Source: Patescibacteria group bacterium
GTDB lineage: Bacteria > Patescibacteriota > Microgenomatia > UBA1400 > Chisholmbacteraceae
Direction: 5' to 3'
Length of the DNA stretch: 52,999 nt
Assembly: GCA_022564195.1 (NCBI GenBank)
Contig: JADFLW010000010.1
Span: 1-52,999 of the forward strand
Shown in pieces: positions 25,750 through 34,879 of the stretch. The position numbers and the translations under genes are program-made. Position 1 is the first letter of the stretch; every line of letters starts with the position of its first letter. Under the pieces are notes generated by a model that had not been told where the DNA came from, did no database searches, and was given only the letters and a program-made list of their open reading frames with translations.

Positions 25750-28040
25750 GTTTTCCCTTGGGTTTCTTTTGTCCTGTGCAGCTCAGCTTGGTACACAATT
25801 TCGCGGGTCTGCTCTATCATATCAGGGCTTACTGAAACACTTGTGATTCCCCAAGCGACGAGCTTCTCGGTCAAATCAGGATATATAGAGGGTGCTTGTC
25901 CGCATACCGATGATGTTACACCTTTCTCGTGTGCGATACGGATGATTCGTTCGAGTGCCCACAACACTGCAGGGTTGCGCCCATCGAAAAGGGGCGCAAC
26001 TTCCTCATTGTCTCGATCCACTCCCAGAAGGAGCATAATCAGGTCGTTGGTACCGACGGAAACCCCGTCTATTCCGGCGTCGATAAACTCTTCAAGCAGT
26101 ATAACATTCGAGGGGATTTCTACCATCATCCAGAATTTGAAGCTTGGTGAACGCGTCAGTCCGTGTGATGCCACGATTCTTTTTACCGCAATGAGCTCTT
26201 TGACCGTACGGACGAATGGGATCATCAGCCACAAGTTCTTCAAGCCTGCTTTGTTTCGTACTTTTTTGATAGCCATAAGTTCCAGGTCAAACACTGCCTC
26301 GTCTGCGATGTAGCGGAACGCACCACGGTATCCAATCGATGGATTTTCTTCCTCTGGCTCGTAAGCTTTGCCTCCAGTTAAGTTGCGATACTCGTTTGTT
26401 TTAAAGTCTGTGGTTCGGTAGATGATTGGTCTTGGGTTGAACGCACGGCAGAACGTCTCGAGACCATCGGCGAGTTTGCTCACGAACCGCATTTTCTTTC
26501 CGTCGCGAATCATTTTCTTGGGGTGAATGCCGATTTGGGCGATCATAAATTCTGCTCTCAACAGTCCCACACCATCAACGTTACGAGCAGCTACCTCACG
26601 AGCGAGGTCCGGTTCACCGAGGTTGACGTAGATTCTTGTGGCGGTTCGGCGCGTCGTTTCTATTTTTTGTGGTTCTGTTGTTTTCGTCATCGTCTTAATT
26701 TTGGTGGGCGGTAGTGTTCCGTCGAAAATTTCTCCAGTCTTTCCGTTGACGGTGATCATTTGTCCGGTTTTGAGCTTTTTTGTGGCCCGGCTCGTTCCCA
26801 CGACGCAGCTGATACCGAGCTCTCTTGAGATGATGGCCGCATGTGATGTTTGTCCTCCTTTGTCCGTTACAATTGCGGCAACTTTGCGCATAGCCGGCAC
26901 GAAATTCGGCGTCGTCATTGTGGTGACGAGGACATCACCTTTTTTGATTTTTCCGATTTCTCGAGCAGAGTGTATAATGCGCACTTTTCCGCTTGAGATC
27001 CCCGGGGATGCGGGATCACCTTTGAGGATGGTACGGAGGCTTTTGGCTACTGCCCGTCCAAGTTTTTGTGTTTTGCTTTTCCTTTCCATTGGTCTTGTTT
27101 GGAGAATGTGGATCTTGCCTTTCTCCATGGCCCACTCGATTTGCTGGGGGAAGAAGTAGTGCTGTTGAATTTTATCCCCTAATTTCGCAATCTCTTTGAT
27201 TTGTTTCTTTGTGAGCTTCGGTTTTTTTTGTTTGCTCTTGGGAACTGTGACTCGTATTTTTTTTCCACCAATTCTTGCGTGTTGTACTTTTTGCTCGGTT
27301 ATGAACTTTTTCAAGGTCTTTCCTGTCTTTTTTTCGACAGTGTAGCGGTCTGGTGTGACCGTCTTCTGAGCAATCATTTCACTCAAGCCCCAGACCGCCT
27401 CGATGATGAGTGTGGATTTATCCTCGGTGACGGGATCAACGGTGAACATTACACCGCTCACTTGCGATTGGACCATTTTTTGGATCGGGACGGCAATTCC
27501 CACGTTGAAGTGATCAAACCCTTTCCGTTCTCGATAGAAGATGGCTCGTGGTTCGAACAATGATGCCCATGCGTCACGTATCGAATCGATGACATTTGCA
27601 GTCCCTTTGACATTGAAGACTGTTTCTTGCCGCCCGACAAAGGAGGGGTCAGGGAGATCCTCTGCGGTGGCTTGAGACCTGATGGCAACCAGCGACTCAC
27701 TGTGCCCTTTACCCAAGCGACGGTAATGCTTGATGATTTCATCGGCTAACTCCGGAGGTATTTCTGCTCTTTTGATGATGTTTTTGACTTTACGGCTTGC
27801 AGCACGCAGCTTTACGGTATCTAAAACGTCGATACTTTTGAGAATGGATGTAATTTTGGGACGGAGTTGGTTGTGGTCTAAAACGTAAAAATACGCTTGT
27901 GCGGTGACGATGAAGCCATTCGGTACTGGAAAGCCGGCTTGTGTCGTCTCTCCCAAGTTTGCACCTTTTTCGCCAATGAGTGAAACATCATCTTGATCAA
28001 CATCCTTAAACCAAACCACATAGGGTTTCCCTGTGGGCAT
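25737..28040 (-). CDS. ppsA: Phosphoenolpyruvate synthase
   Basis: This 767-aa enzyme makes PEP from pyruvate and ATP (AMP and phosphate released), or runs in reverse. The N-terminal ATP-grasp domain starts WFKDVDQDDVSLIGEKGANL and includes SQVSGVMFTVDPVTED. The swivelling domain has the phospho-His in GGQTSHAAIISRELGI. The C-terminal TIM barrel has GLLRAEFMIAQIGIHPKKMI, VGTNDLIMLLLGVDRDN and the catalytic Cys in VCGQAP. It heads the ppsA-eno-gpmI cluster, giving reversible lower glycolysis. The leaderless promoter is at 28048-28076. Confidence 0.95.
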   Translation of the reverse strand: MPTGKPYVVWFKDVDQDDVSLIGEKGANLGETTQAGFPVPNGFIVTAQAYFYVLDHNQLRPKITSILKSIDVLDTVKLRAASRKVKNIIKRAEIPPELADEIIKHYRRLGKGHSESLVAIRSQATAEDLPDPSFVGRQETVFNVKGTANVIDSIRDAWASLFEPRAIFYRERKGFDHFNVGIAVPIQKMVQSQVSGVMFTVDPVTEDKSTLIIEAVWGLSEMIAQKTVTPDRYTVEKKTGKTLKKFITEQKVQHARIGGKKIRVTVPKSKQKKPKLTKKQIKEIAKLGDKIQQHYFFPQQIEWAMEKGKIHILQTRPMERKSKTQKLGRAVAKSLRTILKGDPASPGISSGKVRIIHSAREIGKIKKGDVLVTTMTTPNFVPAMRKVAAIVTDKGGQTSHAAIISRELGISCVVGTSRATKKLKTGQMITVNGKTGEIFDGTLPPTKIKTMTKTTEPQKIETTRRTATRIYVNLGEPDLAREVAARNVDGVGLLRAEFMIAQIGIHPKKMIRDGKKMRFVSKLADGLETFCRAFNPRPIIYRTTDFKTNEYRNLTGGKAYEPEEENPSIGYRGAFRYIADEAVFDLELMAIKKVRNKAGLKNLWLMIPFVRTVKELIAVKRIVASHGLTRSPSFKFWMMVEIPSNVILLEEFIDAGIDGVSVGTNDLIMLLLGVDRDNEEVAPLFDGRNPAVLWALERIIRIAHEKGVTSSVCGQAPSIYPDLTEKLVAWGITSVSVSPDMIEQTREIVYQAELHRTKETQGKTWQK

Positions 28041-28047
28041 ATACTCT

Positions 28048-28076
28048 ACTATATCTCAGCGGGTGAGATTCTTCAA
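28048..28076 (-). promoter_or_regulatory. Leaderless promoter of ppsA
   Basis: TTGAAG (28071-28076), 17-nt spacer, TATAGT (28048-28053), then seven bases to ATG 28040. The spacer holds an inverted repeat (ATCTCA/TGAGAT, about 28053-28069) that could bind a regulator. Confidence 0.6.
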
Positions 28077-28142
28077 TGATCCTCTAGGTAACTACACTTC
28101 TAACAATCTGGGAAATTACATTTGTAGCGTCTTGACATTGTG

Positions 28143-28194
28143 AAAAATCCTTTTTGTTTGAGTGCCGGCCGGAGCGCTGTTAAAAAGGATTTTT
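28143..28194 (-). terminator. Terminator of the phosphohexomutase gene
   Basis: A perfect 13-bp inverted repeat (28143-28155 with 28182-28194, AAAAATCC... ) has an inner AGTGC/GCGCT stem and a T-tract. It lies just after the stop at 28200. Confidence 0.8.
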
Positions 28195-28199
28195 GGGAG

Positions 28200-29573
28200 T
28201 CATACTTTCTTTTTCCCACCCAGCTCACGGATTGTTTTGACCAAATTACGTGTGTGTTCATTCAAGATGGTTCTGTTGTCGGCTTCGATGTTAAGCCGCA
28301 GTAAGGGTTCGGTGTTTGAAGGGCGGACGTTGAACCACCATTCAGGGAACCACACGGTGATGCCATCGAGCCAATCCGTGGACTGGGCTTTGTTTTTGTA
28401 GGCGCCCTCGATTTTCTTCATCGCCGCTTGTTTGTCTTCAACTTCGAAATTGATTTCCCCCGAACTCGGGTACTTGTCATATTCGGCCACGAGTTCGGAG
28501 AGCTTCTTGTCTTTTTCTGACATGAGCTCTAGCACGAGGAATGCAGCGATGATGGCAGAATCGGCAAAGAAGTTTTCGCGGAAAAAGTAGTGCCCTGAGT
28601 GCTCGCCGCAAAAGAGGCCGTTGTGTTTACGCATTGCCTCTTTGATGAGTGTGTGACCGACACGGACCCGTATTGATTTTCCGCCATTTTTCTTCACTAC
28701 TTCTGGGACGATTCTGCCGACAATGGCGTTGTAGAGGATTGTTTCTTTCGGGTGCTTTTGGAGGAGATTCTCGGCAATGATGGCAGTGATGATGGTTCCT
28801 GAGATAATCTTTCCGGTTTCGTCGACGAGGAAGACGCGGTCACCATCGCCGTCAAAGGCCATACCAACATCGGCGCCGATTTTTTTTACGGTGTTGATGG
28901 TGTCCTGCATGTTTTTTGGCTCTATGGGACTTGGAATATGGTTGGGGAAGGTTCCGTCGAGTTTGTAATACAGGCGCGTTACTTTCCAAGGGAGATGTTT
29001 TTCAAGCGCTGGCATGAAGTGGCCTGCCATTCCATTTCCGGTATCGACAACGACGTTGAACGGTTTCATCTTTCTGGTATCGATGAACGTCAGAAGATGC
29101 TTTACCCAACCGTTTAGGACATCTCTTCTTTTAAGCTTTGCAGGCTTTATCGGCTTTCGATCAAGATTTTTGTCGGAAAGGGCGAGGTCTCGGATCTCAT
29201 ATATGCCGCTGTCCCCGCTTATGGCAACCGCTCCCTTTTTGACAATCTTGAGACCGTTGTATTCTGGAGGGTTGTGCGAAGCGCTGATTGTGATTGCCAT
29301 GTCTTCTGGGTATGTTCCGGCGGCAAAATAGAGCATATCAGTTGAAACGAGGTCCAGATTAACGACATTCACTCCAAGTTTAAGGAGAGTATCGACAAAT
29401 GCTTTATGCAGCTTCGGAGAGCTGAGGCGCATGTCCCTGCCAACCTGTATGGTTTTGGGCTTGAATAGATGCGTGATGGCTTTCGCGATGCGGCTTATGC
29501 CTTCTTCGTCCAGTTGCGTGGGAACGATTGCGCGGATGTCATAATCTCTGAAGATTGAAGGATCGATGGTCAT
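28200..29573 (-). CDS. Phosphomannomutase/phosphoglucomutase
   Basis: A 457-aa alpha-D-phosphohexomutase that interconverts hexose 1- and 6-phosphates for polysaccharide precursor synthesis. It shows the phospho-Ser loop TISASHNPPEYNGLK (about 95-109), the metal loop DGDGDRVFLVD, the sugar-binding loop GEHSGHYFFR and the phosphate-binding loop RPSNTEPLLRLN. Sequence alone does not separate mannose from glucose preference. It follows the HolA-like gene by 11 nt. Confidence 0.94.
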   Translation of the reverse strand: MTIDPSIFRDYDIRAIVPTQLDEEGISRIAKAITHLFKPKTIQVGRDMRLSSPKLHKAFVDTLLKLGVNVVNLDLVSTDMLYFAAGTYPEDMAITISASHNPPEYNGLKIVKKGAVAISGDSGIYEIRDLALSDKNLDRKPIKPAKLKRRDVLNGWVKHLLTFIDTRKMKPFNVVVDTGNGMAGHFMPALEKHLPWKVTRLYYKLDGTFPNHIPSPIEPKNMQDTINTVKKIGADVGMAFDGDGDRVFLVDETGKIISGTIITAIIAENLLQKHPKETILYNAIVGRIVPEVVKKNGGKSIRVRVGHTLIKEAMRKHNGLFCGEHSGHYFFRENFFADSAIIAAFLVLELMSEKDKKLSELVAEYDKYPSSGEINFEVEDKQAAMKKIEGAYKNKAQSTDWLDGITVWFPEWWFNVRPSNTEPLLRLNIEADNRTILNEHTRNLVKTIRELGGKKKV

Positions 29574-29584
29574 GCCAAACCATT

Positions 29585-30280
29585 TTAGATTTCGGCGATG
29601 ATTAGGTCAAGCATGGAAGAAAGAGGAAGGACATTTCTGCCGGTTTTGATGCTCTTGTCTGTTTCGTAAAGCTTTTCATGCAGTGAGAGCAGTTGTGGGA
29701 GTCTGAATCGCTTTGCTTGTCGCAAGATGCGCGTTTTTTGCCAATCTTGCATACCGTTGAGGCCTTTGATGCCGAGGTCGCATGCGATGGTGAGTTTTGC
29801 GATTCTTCTTGACAACATATAGAATACCATTTCCGGACTTTCTTGCCTTATGCATTCGTGCATGGAGAGAAGCATGTGTTTGGTGTTTTTGGGAGCTACC
29901 GCGTCCAAGAATTTGAAGATCTTTGGACCGATTTTGAATACCTGGATTTTCGCTGTCCCTGGAAGTTTTTTTATTTGTGAAGGTGTTGCGGGCTTTCTTT
30001 CCCAGAGCAAGACGTTTTTGGTTGTATCAGCGGTTTTCAGGAAATCTGTGAGCTCATCTTTTGCCTTCGATCGTTTTCGAGCGAGCAGATTCTCAATGAC
30101 GATGAGTCTCTCCGTTGAAAAAAGACTGTGCGACTCGAGCGCCTGCTTGAGGTCGACAAGCTCAACTTTTTCTCCGTTTAAGCGTACGATGTCGGTTACA
30201 CCCCGTTTTTTTGTTTCCTCAATTGTTGTGGTGAGTGCATTTCTGCTCGCGACCAAATTGTCGCCGTGAAAAAGTATCAT
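29585..30280 (-). CDS. holA: DNA polymerase III delta-like (HolA) protein
   Basis: A short HolA-like clamp-loader subunit of 231 aa. Visible resemblance: MILFHGDNLVASRNAL at the start, SLFSTERLIVIENLL (about 52-66), LLWERKPATPSQIKKLPGTA and the C-terminal helical LPQLLSLHEKLYETDKSIKT ending SSMLDLIIAEI. Canonical delta is ~340 aa, so the middle domain is reduced. The call rests on pattern, not on catalytic residues; it is a moderately confident assignment. Confidence 0.72.
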   Translation of the reverse strand: MILFHGDNLVASRNALTTTIEETKKRGVTDIVRLNGEKVELVDLKQALESHSLFSTERLIVIENLLARKRSKAKDELTDFLKTADTTKNVLLWERKPATPSQIKKLPGTAKIQVFKIGPKIFKFLDAVAPKNTKHMLLSMHECIRQESPEMVFYMLSRRIAKLTIACDLGIKGLNGMQDWQKTRILRQAKRFRLPQLLSLHEKLYETDKSIKTGRNVLPLSSMLDLIIAEI

Positions 30281-30289
30281 GGATGTACT

Positions 30290-30676
30290 TCAGCCTGCTG
30301 ATTTGTACTGTTTGAATAGGTTTTCGATTGAGCGGTGATCGATTCGTCTTTTTCCTCTTCCCCGGTGGGGTAGTAAGGCTCCTGAGAACGTTTTGGGGAT
30401 GTGCATTAATTCGTGAATGAGGATCTTTGTTTGGTCGTCTCGGTTTAATTTGTCGAATTTTTCTGAGAGGACTTCTATGACATAATGCGGTTTCAGATCT
30501 AATGCCTTTTGCCAAATACGCGGGAAGCTCCAGATGCGGGCTCTCGCACGCGATGTTGAGCCATGGCTTCTGAAACAGATTACTCTTTTTGCATCGATGT
30601 GTGGGAAGTCCAGCGCCCTTAGAATCGCACGTATTCTGTGCTTTATATCAGGAGCAGGATGAAGCTGCAGCTGCAT
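30290..30676 (-). CDS. Putative zinc metallopeptidase (HELMH)
   Basis: A 128-aa protein with the zincin motif in KILIHELMHIPKTFSGALLP (about 85-104), followed by HRGRGKRRIDHRSIENLF. This HExxH-IPxxFxGxLxxH layout fits the putative phage/archaeal-type metallopeptidase family. A basic Arg-rich middle (SRARARIWSFPRIW) precedes it. Substrate is unknown. It is 9 nt from the HolA-like gene. Confidence 0.75.
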   Translation of the reverse strand: MQLQLHPAPDIKHRIRAILRALDFPHIDAKRVICFRSHGSTSRARARIWSFPRIWQKALDLKPHYVIEVLSEKFDKLNRDDQTKILIHELMHIPKTFSGALLPHRGRGKRRIDHRSIENLFKQYKSAG

Positions 30677-30702
30677 TGTCTTGGAGTCACCTTCTCCGTG
30701 TC

Positions 30703-30954
30703 TTAGGTCACCTTATATACCGTATCGCCCTCTCGGACTCTCTGATCGAATTTAACCCCAATCGACTGGCCCTTACGAGCTTTTTCAATCTTTTTATGCT
30801 CAAGTTCCATTGAGTCTACCGTTTGGGTGAATTCATCGGATTTTCCAGTAATTTTGATCTTGTCTCCCGTTGCTAACGCACCAGTGAGATCGACGATAGC
30901 AACCCCAATGTTGTTGTAGTAGTGACTGACTGTTCCGACTTTTCTTTGTGCCAC
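30703..30954 (-). CDS. EF-Tu domain 2-like small protein
   Basis: An 83-aa beta-barrel protein resembling domain 2 of translation elongation factors: VGTVSHYYNNIGVAIVDLTG, LATGDKIKITGKSDEFTQTV, GQSIGVKFDQRVREGDTVYKV. There is no GTPase domain. Databases call such proteins translation elongation factor-like; the role is unknown. I chose GTG 30954 because GGAGG (30963-30967) lies eight bases upstream; the open frame extends further but without support. An extended -10 (TGT TATACT) lies near 31010. Confidence 0.75.
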   Translation of the reverse strand: MAQRKVGTVSHYYNNIGVAIVDLTGALATGDKIKITGKSDEFTQTVDSMELEHKKIEKARKGQSIGVKFDQRVREGDTVYKVT

Positions 30955-31058
30955 TCTTCCCACCTCCAATCTTTCTGTATTGACAAGGTGATGAAGCCGT
31001 CTCTTTGAGAAGTATAACACAGCACCTGTCCGGTTTCACCAGAATTTCTTTTAGAGAT

Positions 31059-32282
31059 TCAGTCTCGGAATTGGTAGAGTTTGTCTCCTAGGTATCCCGT
31101 GACTTCGGGCCTTATAATCTTTGATTTGAGGAGTGTGCCAGGACGGATGCTGAAGAGTCCGTATTTTTCGTTGATTGTATCCACCGCTTTCCAGATGCGT
31201 TCTCTTTTCTGCCATTGCGGAAGCCAACATCCTGAAATTTCGCTCATGGGTTTCAAGAGGCTGACGCGAACGCCAAAACGGATAATAGGAAAGCTGCGCT
31301 GCCATCTTTTGTAGAAGCCATTGTAGAGAAGAGCAAAGACTTCGTCTGGATGTCTGACGTAGTACTTGAGTGTCTGGTGGCGGTGCCAAATTCTGTTTTC
31401 TCCCTCGAGGAAGATGGAAAGGTGGCGGCCGGCCATGTCCATCTGTCGAGTTTTCATTGTGGCTTCTTCAATGAGGTTGCGGATGATTTGACGGATTTGA
31501 TCCTCATCATCGCAAAGCCTGAAGCCGGTGATTGTTCTTCCGACACCCTTCATGTACTCATTGGTATCAAGAAACGAGAAGAGGTGGGAGTCTTGGCCGT
31601 GTGCTATGCGCTTGAGCTCCGGCCCCCAAAAGGGGCCGAAACGCCGTTTGAGGATTGCATCATCAAGAGTTCGTATTTGGAGAAGGTTTGTCACTCCAGT
31701 ATTTTTCAGCTTCTCTGCTAGACGTGGGCCGATGCCGCAGATATCGGAGAGTTTGCACGTTGCCAGGATCTCGTCAAGGTTGTGTTTCGTGATTCTGAAG
31801 TACCCCCCTTTCGGCGCGTATTCTCCTGCGAGTTTTGCCAGCATGTAGTTTTTTGAAATGCCGATTGAGGCTGTGACCCAGCTTCCCAAATCTTTATACA
31901 TGCGTTCCTGGATTTTTTCTGCCAAAGGTTCGGCTGAGCCGTACAGATTCATGCAGTCTGTGGCATCCAAGAATGCTTCGTCCAAGGAAAAAAGATGGAC
32001 TTTTGGCGTGAAAGACTCGATGAGTGTGTAGAAGCGCTTCGTGTAGTGGAAGTATTTGTCAAAGTCGGCTTTGACTAGAGTGATTTGGGGGCAGAGATGT
32101 TTTGCATCGTGGACATTGCTTCCGGTTTTGACGCCGTGTTGTTTCGCCTCACGGCTTGCGGCAATGATGCAGGTTCTCCCAATATCTTTGACGATGCCGA
32201 TCGGTTTTCCGCGCAGATAGGGATTTTGTTGCTGCTCGATGGTTGCGAAGTAGGAGTTGAGGTCGACGTGAAGAATAGTCAT
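31059..32282 (-). CDS. dinB: Y-family DNA polymerase (DinB / Pol IV)
   Basis: A 407-aa translesion polymerase. Catalytic motifs: HVDLNSYFATIEQQQNPYLR (about 5-24, first Asp and the Tyr/Phe steric-gate region) and VHLFSLDEAFLDATD (catalytic Asp-Glu, about 95-109). GIGISKNYMLAK-type helix (ASIGISKNYMLAKLAGEYAP), helix-hairpin-helix ICGIGPRLAEKLKNTGVTNL and the little-finger domain follow. It is 62 nt downstream of the DUF6504-like gene. SOS control by LexA is plausible but no box was found. Confidence 0.92.
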   Translation of the reverse strand: MTILHVDLNSYFATIEQQQNPYLRGKPIGIVKDIGRTCIIAASREAKQHGVKTGSNVHDAKHLCPQITLVKADFDKYFHYTKRFYTLIESFTPKVHLFSLDEAFLDATDCMNLYGSAEPLAEKIQERMYKDLGSWVTASIGISKNYMLAKLAGEYAPKGGYFRITKHNLDEILATCKLSDICGIGPRLAEKLKNTGVTNLLQIRTLDDAILKRRFGPFWGPELKRIAHGQDSHLFSFLDTNEYMKGVGRTITGFRLCDDEDQIRQIIRNLIEEATMKTRQMDMAGRHLSIFLEGENRIWHRHQTLKYYVRHPDEVFALLYNGFYKRWQRSFPIIRFGVRVSLLKPMSEISGCWLPQWQKRERIWKAVDTINEKYGLFSIRPGTLLKSKIIRPEVTGYLGDKLYQFRD

Positions 32283-32345
32283 ATGAATATTTAATATTTG
32301 ATGTTTGATGTTTGATGTTTAAATCTTAAATCTTAACTCTTGAAT
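32283..32345. repeat. Tandem heptamer repeats before dinB
   Basis: Three TTTGATG units followed by AAATCTT-type units (two near-perfect, two degenerate) fill the space between the DUF6504-like gene and dinB. Such a tract could change in length by slippage. Confidence 0.6.
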
Positions 32346-32351
32346 CTTGCG

Positions 32352-32600
32352 TCATCCTTCCATCCAGATTTGGACGAGTTCCCAGGTTTCGTCTTGGCGG
32401 TTGTATTCGAGAAGGTAGAGGTTTGGGCCGGAGAGGACGGCGTAGCGGCGTTTTACAACTTCCCCATCTTTGAGCTCATGGATGCTGGTGATATTTTCGA
32501 TAGGATAGGTGTGATTGTTCCACTTGAATTTTTTGGGAGTAAAGGAAGCGTTTTTGAAGATTCCAAGGACCGAGATGGTTTCGCCTATTGTTTGCTCCAT
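32352..32600 (-). CDS. DUF6504-like small protein, dinB neighbour
   Basis: An 82-aa protein that looks like the DUF6504 family: KKFKWNNHTYPIENITSIHE (about 23-42), RRYAVLSGPNLYLLEYN, ending DETWELVQIW. In other bacteria such proteins are encoded next to ImuB/DinB-type polymerases, and here it directly precedes dinB. It is probably an accessory factor in lesion bypass (inference). I chose ATG 32600; a GTG at 32603 is also in frame. The promoter at 32608-32637 would give a leaderless mRNA. Confidence 0.65.
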   Translation of the reverse strand: MEQTIGETISVLGIFKNASFTPKKFKWNNHTYPIENITSIHELKDGEVVKRRYAVLSGPNLYLLEYNRQDETWELVQIWMEG

Positions 32601-32607
32601 CACCCAA

Positions 32608-32637
32608 ACTATACCCGAATTTTGGTTGGAGTGTCAA
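32608..32637 (-). promoter_or_regulatory. Leaderless promoter of the DUF6504-like/dinB operon
   Basis: TTGACA (32632-32637), 18-nt spacer, TATAGT (32608-32613), seven bases to ATG 32600. Confidence 0.65.
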
Positions 32638-32649
32638 GACTTTAAAAAG

Positions 32650-32678
32650 TTGCTAAATGTCGCTGCTTCCTCTACAAT
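32650..32678 (+). promoter_or_regulatory. Promoter of the TPR-like gene
   Basis: TTGCTA (32650-32655), 17-nt spacer, TACAAT (32673-32678). Six bases later is an in-frame TTG (32685); the first in-frame ATG is 32718. Confidence 0.5.
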
Positions 32679-32717
32679 CCAGAGTTGACAATTTTATTCG
32701 GTTTACCTCTGTGGGCG

Positions 32718-33314
32718 ATGGAACAATTTAAGGAGTGGTTTTCATCAGCAAAAAGAGTCTTGGGAGGACAGTTCAGTCTCGGACGAGAGACTGACCGGAA
32801 TGTGCTGATGGGCGCTTCCTTACAGGCTGTTCTTGGTAAGCTAGAAGAGAGTAAGCTAGGAGAGAAACTTGCTCCCCATGTATTGGTAGATGCAGTCGAA
32901 TCATTGGTATCGCAAGAGCGCTTTGCGAAGAGTCCGTTTGCCCTAAATGAATTTGGGAGTTTCCTCTCGCGACATGGATTTCATGAGAGAGCCTTGCCTC
33001 TTTTTGCCACGGCTGCTACAAATTATCCTACCGACACCCCAGAAGACCTGGCAGCATTTAAGATTGTCCGCGGCAATCTCCTCAACGAGACTCTTCGAGT
33101 CAATAAAAAAGCGCTCACACTGAGGCGACAACGAAAGTGGAATGAGGCTTTACGTCTCTTTAACCTCGTTGTGACAACCATGGAACCTTACCTCAATAAA
33201 CTCGCTGCAGACGGCGAAAAAGACCCCGAGATTCAACATGAACAAGGCACAGCAGTGCAGTGGATCGATGTACCGCCCGACGGATTTCGGCCTAGGGGGA
33301 GAAGACGGAGATAA
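32718..33314 (+). CDS. Helical, TPR-like hypothetical protein
   Basis: About 198 aa, not recognised. Helical repeats resembling TPR pairs are seen: FALNEFGSFLSRHGFHERAL with PLFATAATNYP, and LRRQRKWNEALRLFNLVVTT. The C-terminus is basic (RPRGRRRR). ATG 32718 is my choice. A leaderless TTG start at 32685 would add 11 residues (MTILFGLPLWA) and matches the -10-plus-six spacing seen elsewhere. It is divergent from the DUF6504-like/dinB unit. Confidence 0.65.
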   Translation: MEQFKEWFSSAKRVLGGQFSLGRETDRNVLMGASLQAVLGKLEESKLGEKLAPHVLVDAVESLVSQERFAKSPFALNEFGSFLSRHGFHERALPLFATAATNYPTDTPEDLAAFKIVRGNLLNETLRVNKKALTLRRQRKWNEALRLFNLVVTTMEPYLNKLAADGEKDPEIQHEQGTAVQWIDVPPDGFRPRGRRRR

Positions 33315-33358
33315 TAGAGTTGACAAATGCTCTCATGTGCTATTGACTGGGATGTGGT

Positions 33359-33871
33359 ATGGGGATGTTGATCTCCCTCATTTTGGCCGCGGCAATTATC
33401 GGTATCTTGGCTGTCAGCGTGTTACCAAAACAGCTCGGTCTGCTTAAAGAGAAACCTTCTCAATCTGATTCAATCTCTCAAGTTTCCCCTCTGGGTTTTG
33501 CACAGAGTCAGACACAGGCGCAGTTGAGAATGCTGCAGTTTACAAGGTACTTGCAAGAGGCGGTGCCGCCTATCGATAACATCGAGAGCGCTCAGAGAGC
33601 GAGGTTCATGCTTTCCTCTTCTGCGATTTCGGAAGTTTCCGATGATCCCAGGAGGATCACTCGTGACTTCGCCCGTTTGATGGCAGTCCCAGATCTGCCG
33701 GATCAAGGCATTCGTATTGAGGATTTGGCGACCACGGGTGAGGATCATATGACTGTTGCTTTGGGGTTATATTATTCCGGCAGCGGGGTTCTGTATCGAA
33801 ATGCAAATCTCCTATTTGAGAATGGATCGTGGAAGATAGACTCCTTCAGTAAGAGCCCAGATTCGAACTAG
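33359..33871 (+). CDS. Exported or membrane-anchored hypothetical protein
   Basis: A 170-aa protein with an N-terminal hydrophobic helix ([20 protein letters not shown], about 3-22), no lipobox, and a polar extracytoplasmic region ending in a possible beta fold ([20 protein letters not shown]). It is not recognised. It is 44 nt after the TPR-like gene and its TAG stop overlaps the convergent ruvB stop within CTAG. Confidence 0.65.
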   Translation: MGMLISLILAAAIIGILAVSVLPKQLGLLKEKPSQSDSISQVSPLGFAQSQTQAQLRMLQFTRYLQEAVPPIDNIESAQRARFMLSSSAISEVSDDPRRITRDFARLMAVPDLPDQGIRIEDLATTGEDHMTVALGLYYSGSGVLYRNANLLFENGSWKIDSFSKSPDSN

Positions 33872-34875
33872 AAGAGCTCTTGCTGGTCGCGGGCTTTTTT
33901 GGGGAGGGGGATGTTGAGGTGTTCGTACGCCATGCGGGTGGCTATACGGCCTCTTGGTGTTCTTTTTAAGAAACCGAATTGCAAAAGGAACGGCTCGTTG
34001 ACGTCGATGAGCGTCTGAACGTCTTCTGAAATTGTCGCGGCAATGGATTCAATTCCAACCGGACCACCGCCGTGTCTTTTGATGATCGCCTCTAGCATCC
34101 GGCGGTCGGATTTGTCCAGGCCTGCTTTGTCCACTTCGAGCATCTCAAGCGCTTTCTTAATGACGTCAACGGTGAGCTCGCCTTGCGCATGGACTTGGGC
34201 ATAGTCCCGGACGCGGCGCAGGAGCCGGTTGGCGACCCTTGGCGTGCCTCGAGAGGTCTTTGCAAGTTCTTTGAGCGCCTGGGGCTCGACAGCGATATCC
34301 AAGAGTTGTGCCGATCGTGCAAGGATCGTTTCTACTTCGTCTTGTGCGTAGAAACCGATGCGATGTATTGCCCCAAAGCGGTCTCTCATCGGAGATGAAA
34401 GAAGGCCAATTCTTGTTGTTGCGCCGACGATGGTGAACTGCGGCAGCTCCAACCTGAGCGTTCTTGCTGATGGTCCTTTTCCAAGAATGATAGCTAAATG
34501 GTATTCCTCCATTGCAGGATAGAGGGTCTCTTCAACGACTTTGCTTAAACGATGGATTTCGTCGATAAAGAGAATGTCGTGATCCTGAAGGTTTGTGAGG
34601 ATTGAGGCAAGGTCCCCAGCCCGTTCGATCGCAGGACCAGAGGTGATGCGAATGTCCGATCCCATTTCGTTGGCGATGACGTGGGCAAGGGTTGTCTTTC
34701 CCAGGCCTGGTGGTCCGTAGAACAGCAGATGCTCCAGTGGCTCTTTTCGCTTTTTTGCCGCCTTAAGAAAGGTTACAAGTTTTTTTTTCACCTTTTCTTG
34801 GCCAAAGAAGTCCTTGAGTTTCTTCGGTCGAAGTGTCCTGTCTGCTGTGGGGAATGTTTTGTTATCCTTTCCCAT
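33868..34875 (-). CDS. ruvB: Holliday junction helicase RuvB
   Basis: About 335 aa, the hexameric motor for branch migration. It has Walker [21 protein letters not shown], Walker [12 protein letters not shown], sensor 1 [20 protein letters not shown], and the winged-helix [18 protein letters not shown] chose ATG 34875, four bases after the ruvA stop; the TTG at 34890 lies inside ruvA. It is third in ruvC-ruvA-ruvB. Confidence 0.97.
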   Translation of the reverse strand: MGKDNKTFPTADRTLRPKKLKDFFGQEKVKKKLVTFLKAAKKRKEPLEHLLFYGPPGLGKTTLAHVIANEMGSDIRITSGPAIERAGDLASILTNLQDHDILFIDEIHRLSKVVEETLYPAMEEYHLAIILGKGPSARTLRLELPQFTIVGATTRIGLLSSPMRDRFGAIHRIGFYAQDEVETILARSAQLLDIAVEPQALKELAKTSRGTPRVANRLLRRVRDYAQVHAQGELTVDVIKKALEMLEVDKAGLDKSDRRMLEAIIKRHGGGPVGIESIAATISEDVQTLIDVNEPFLLQFGFLKRTPRGRIATRMAYEHLNIPLPKKARDQQELF

Positions 34876-34879
34876 GGCC

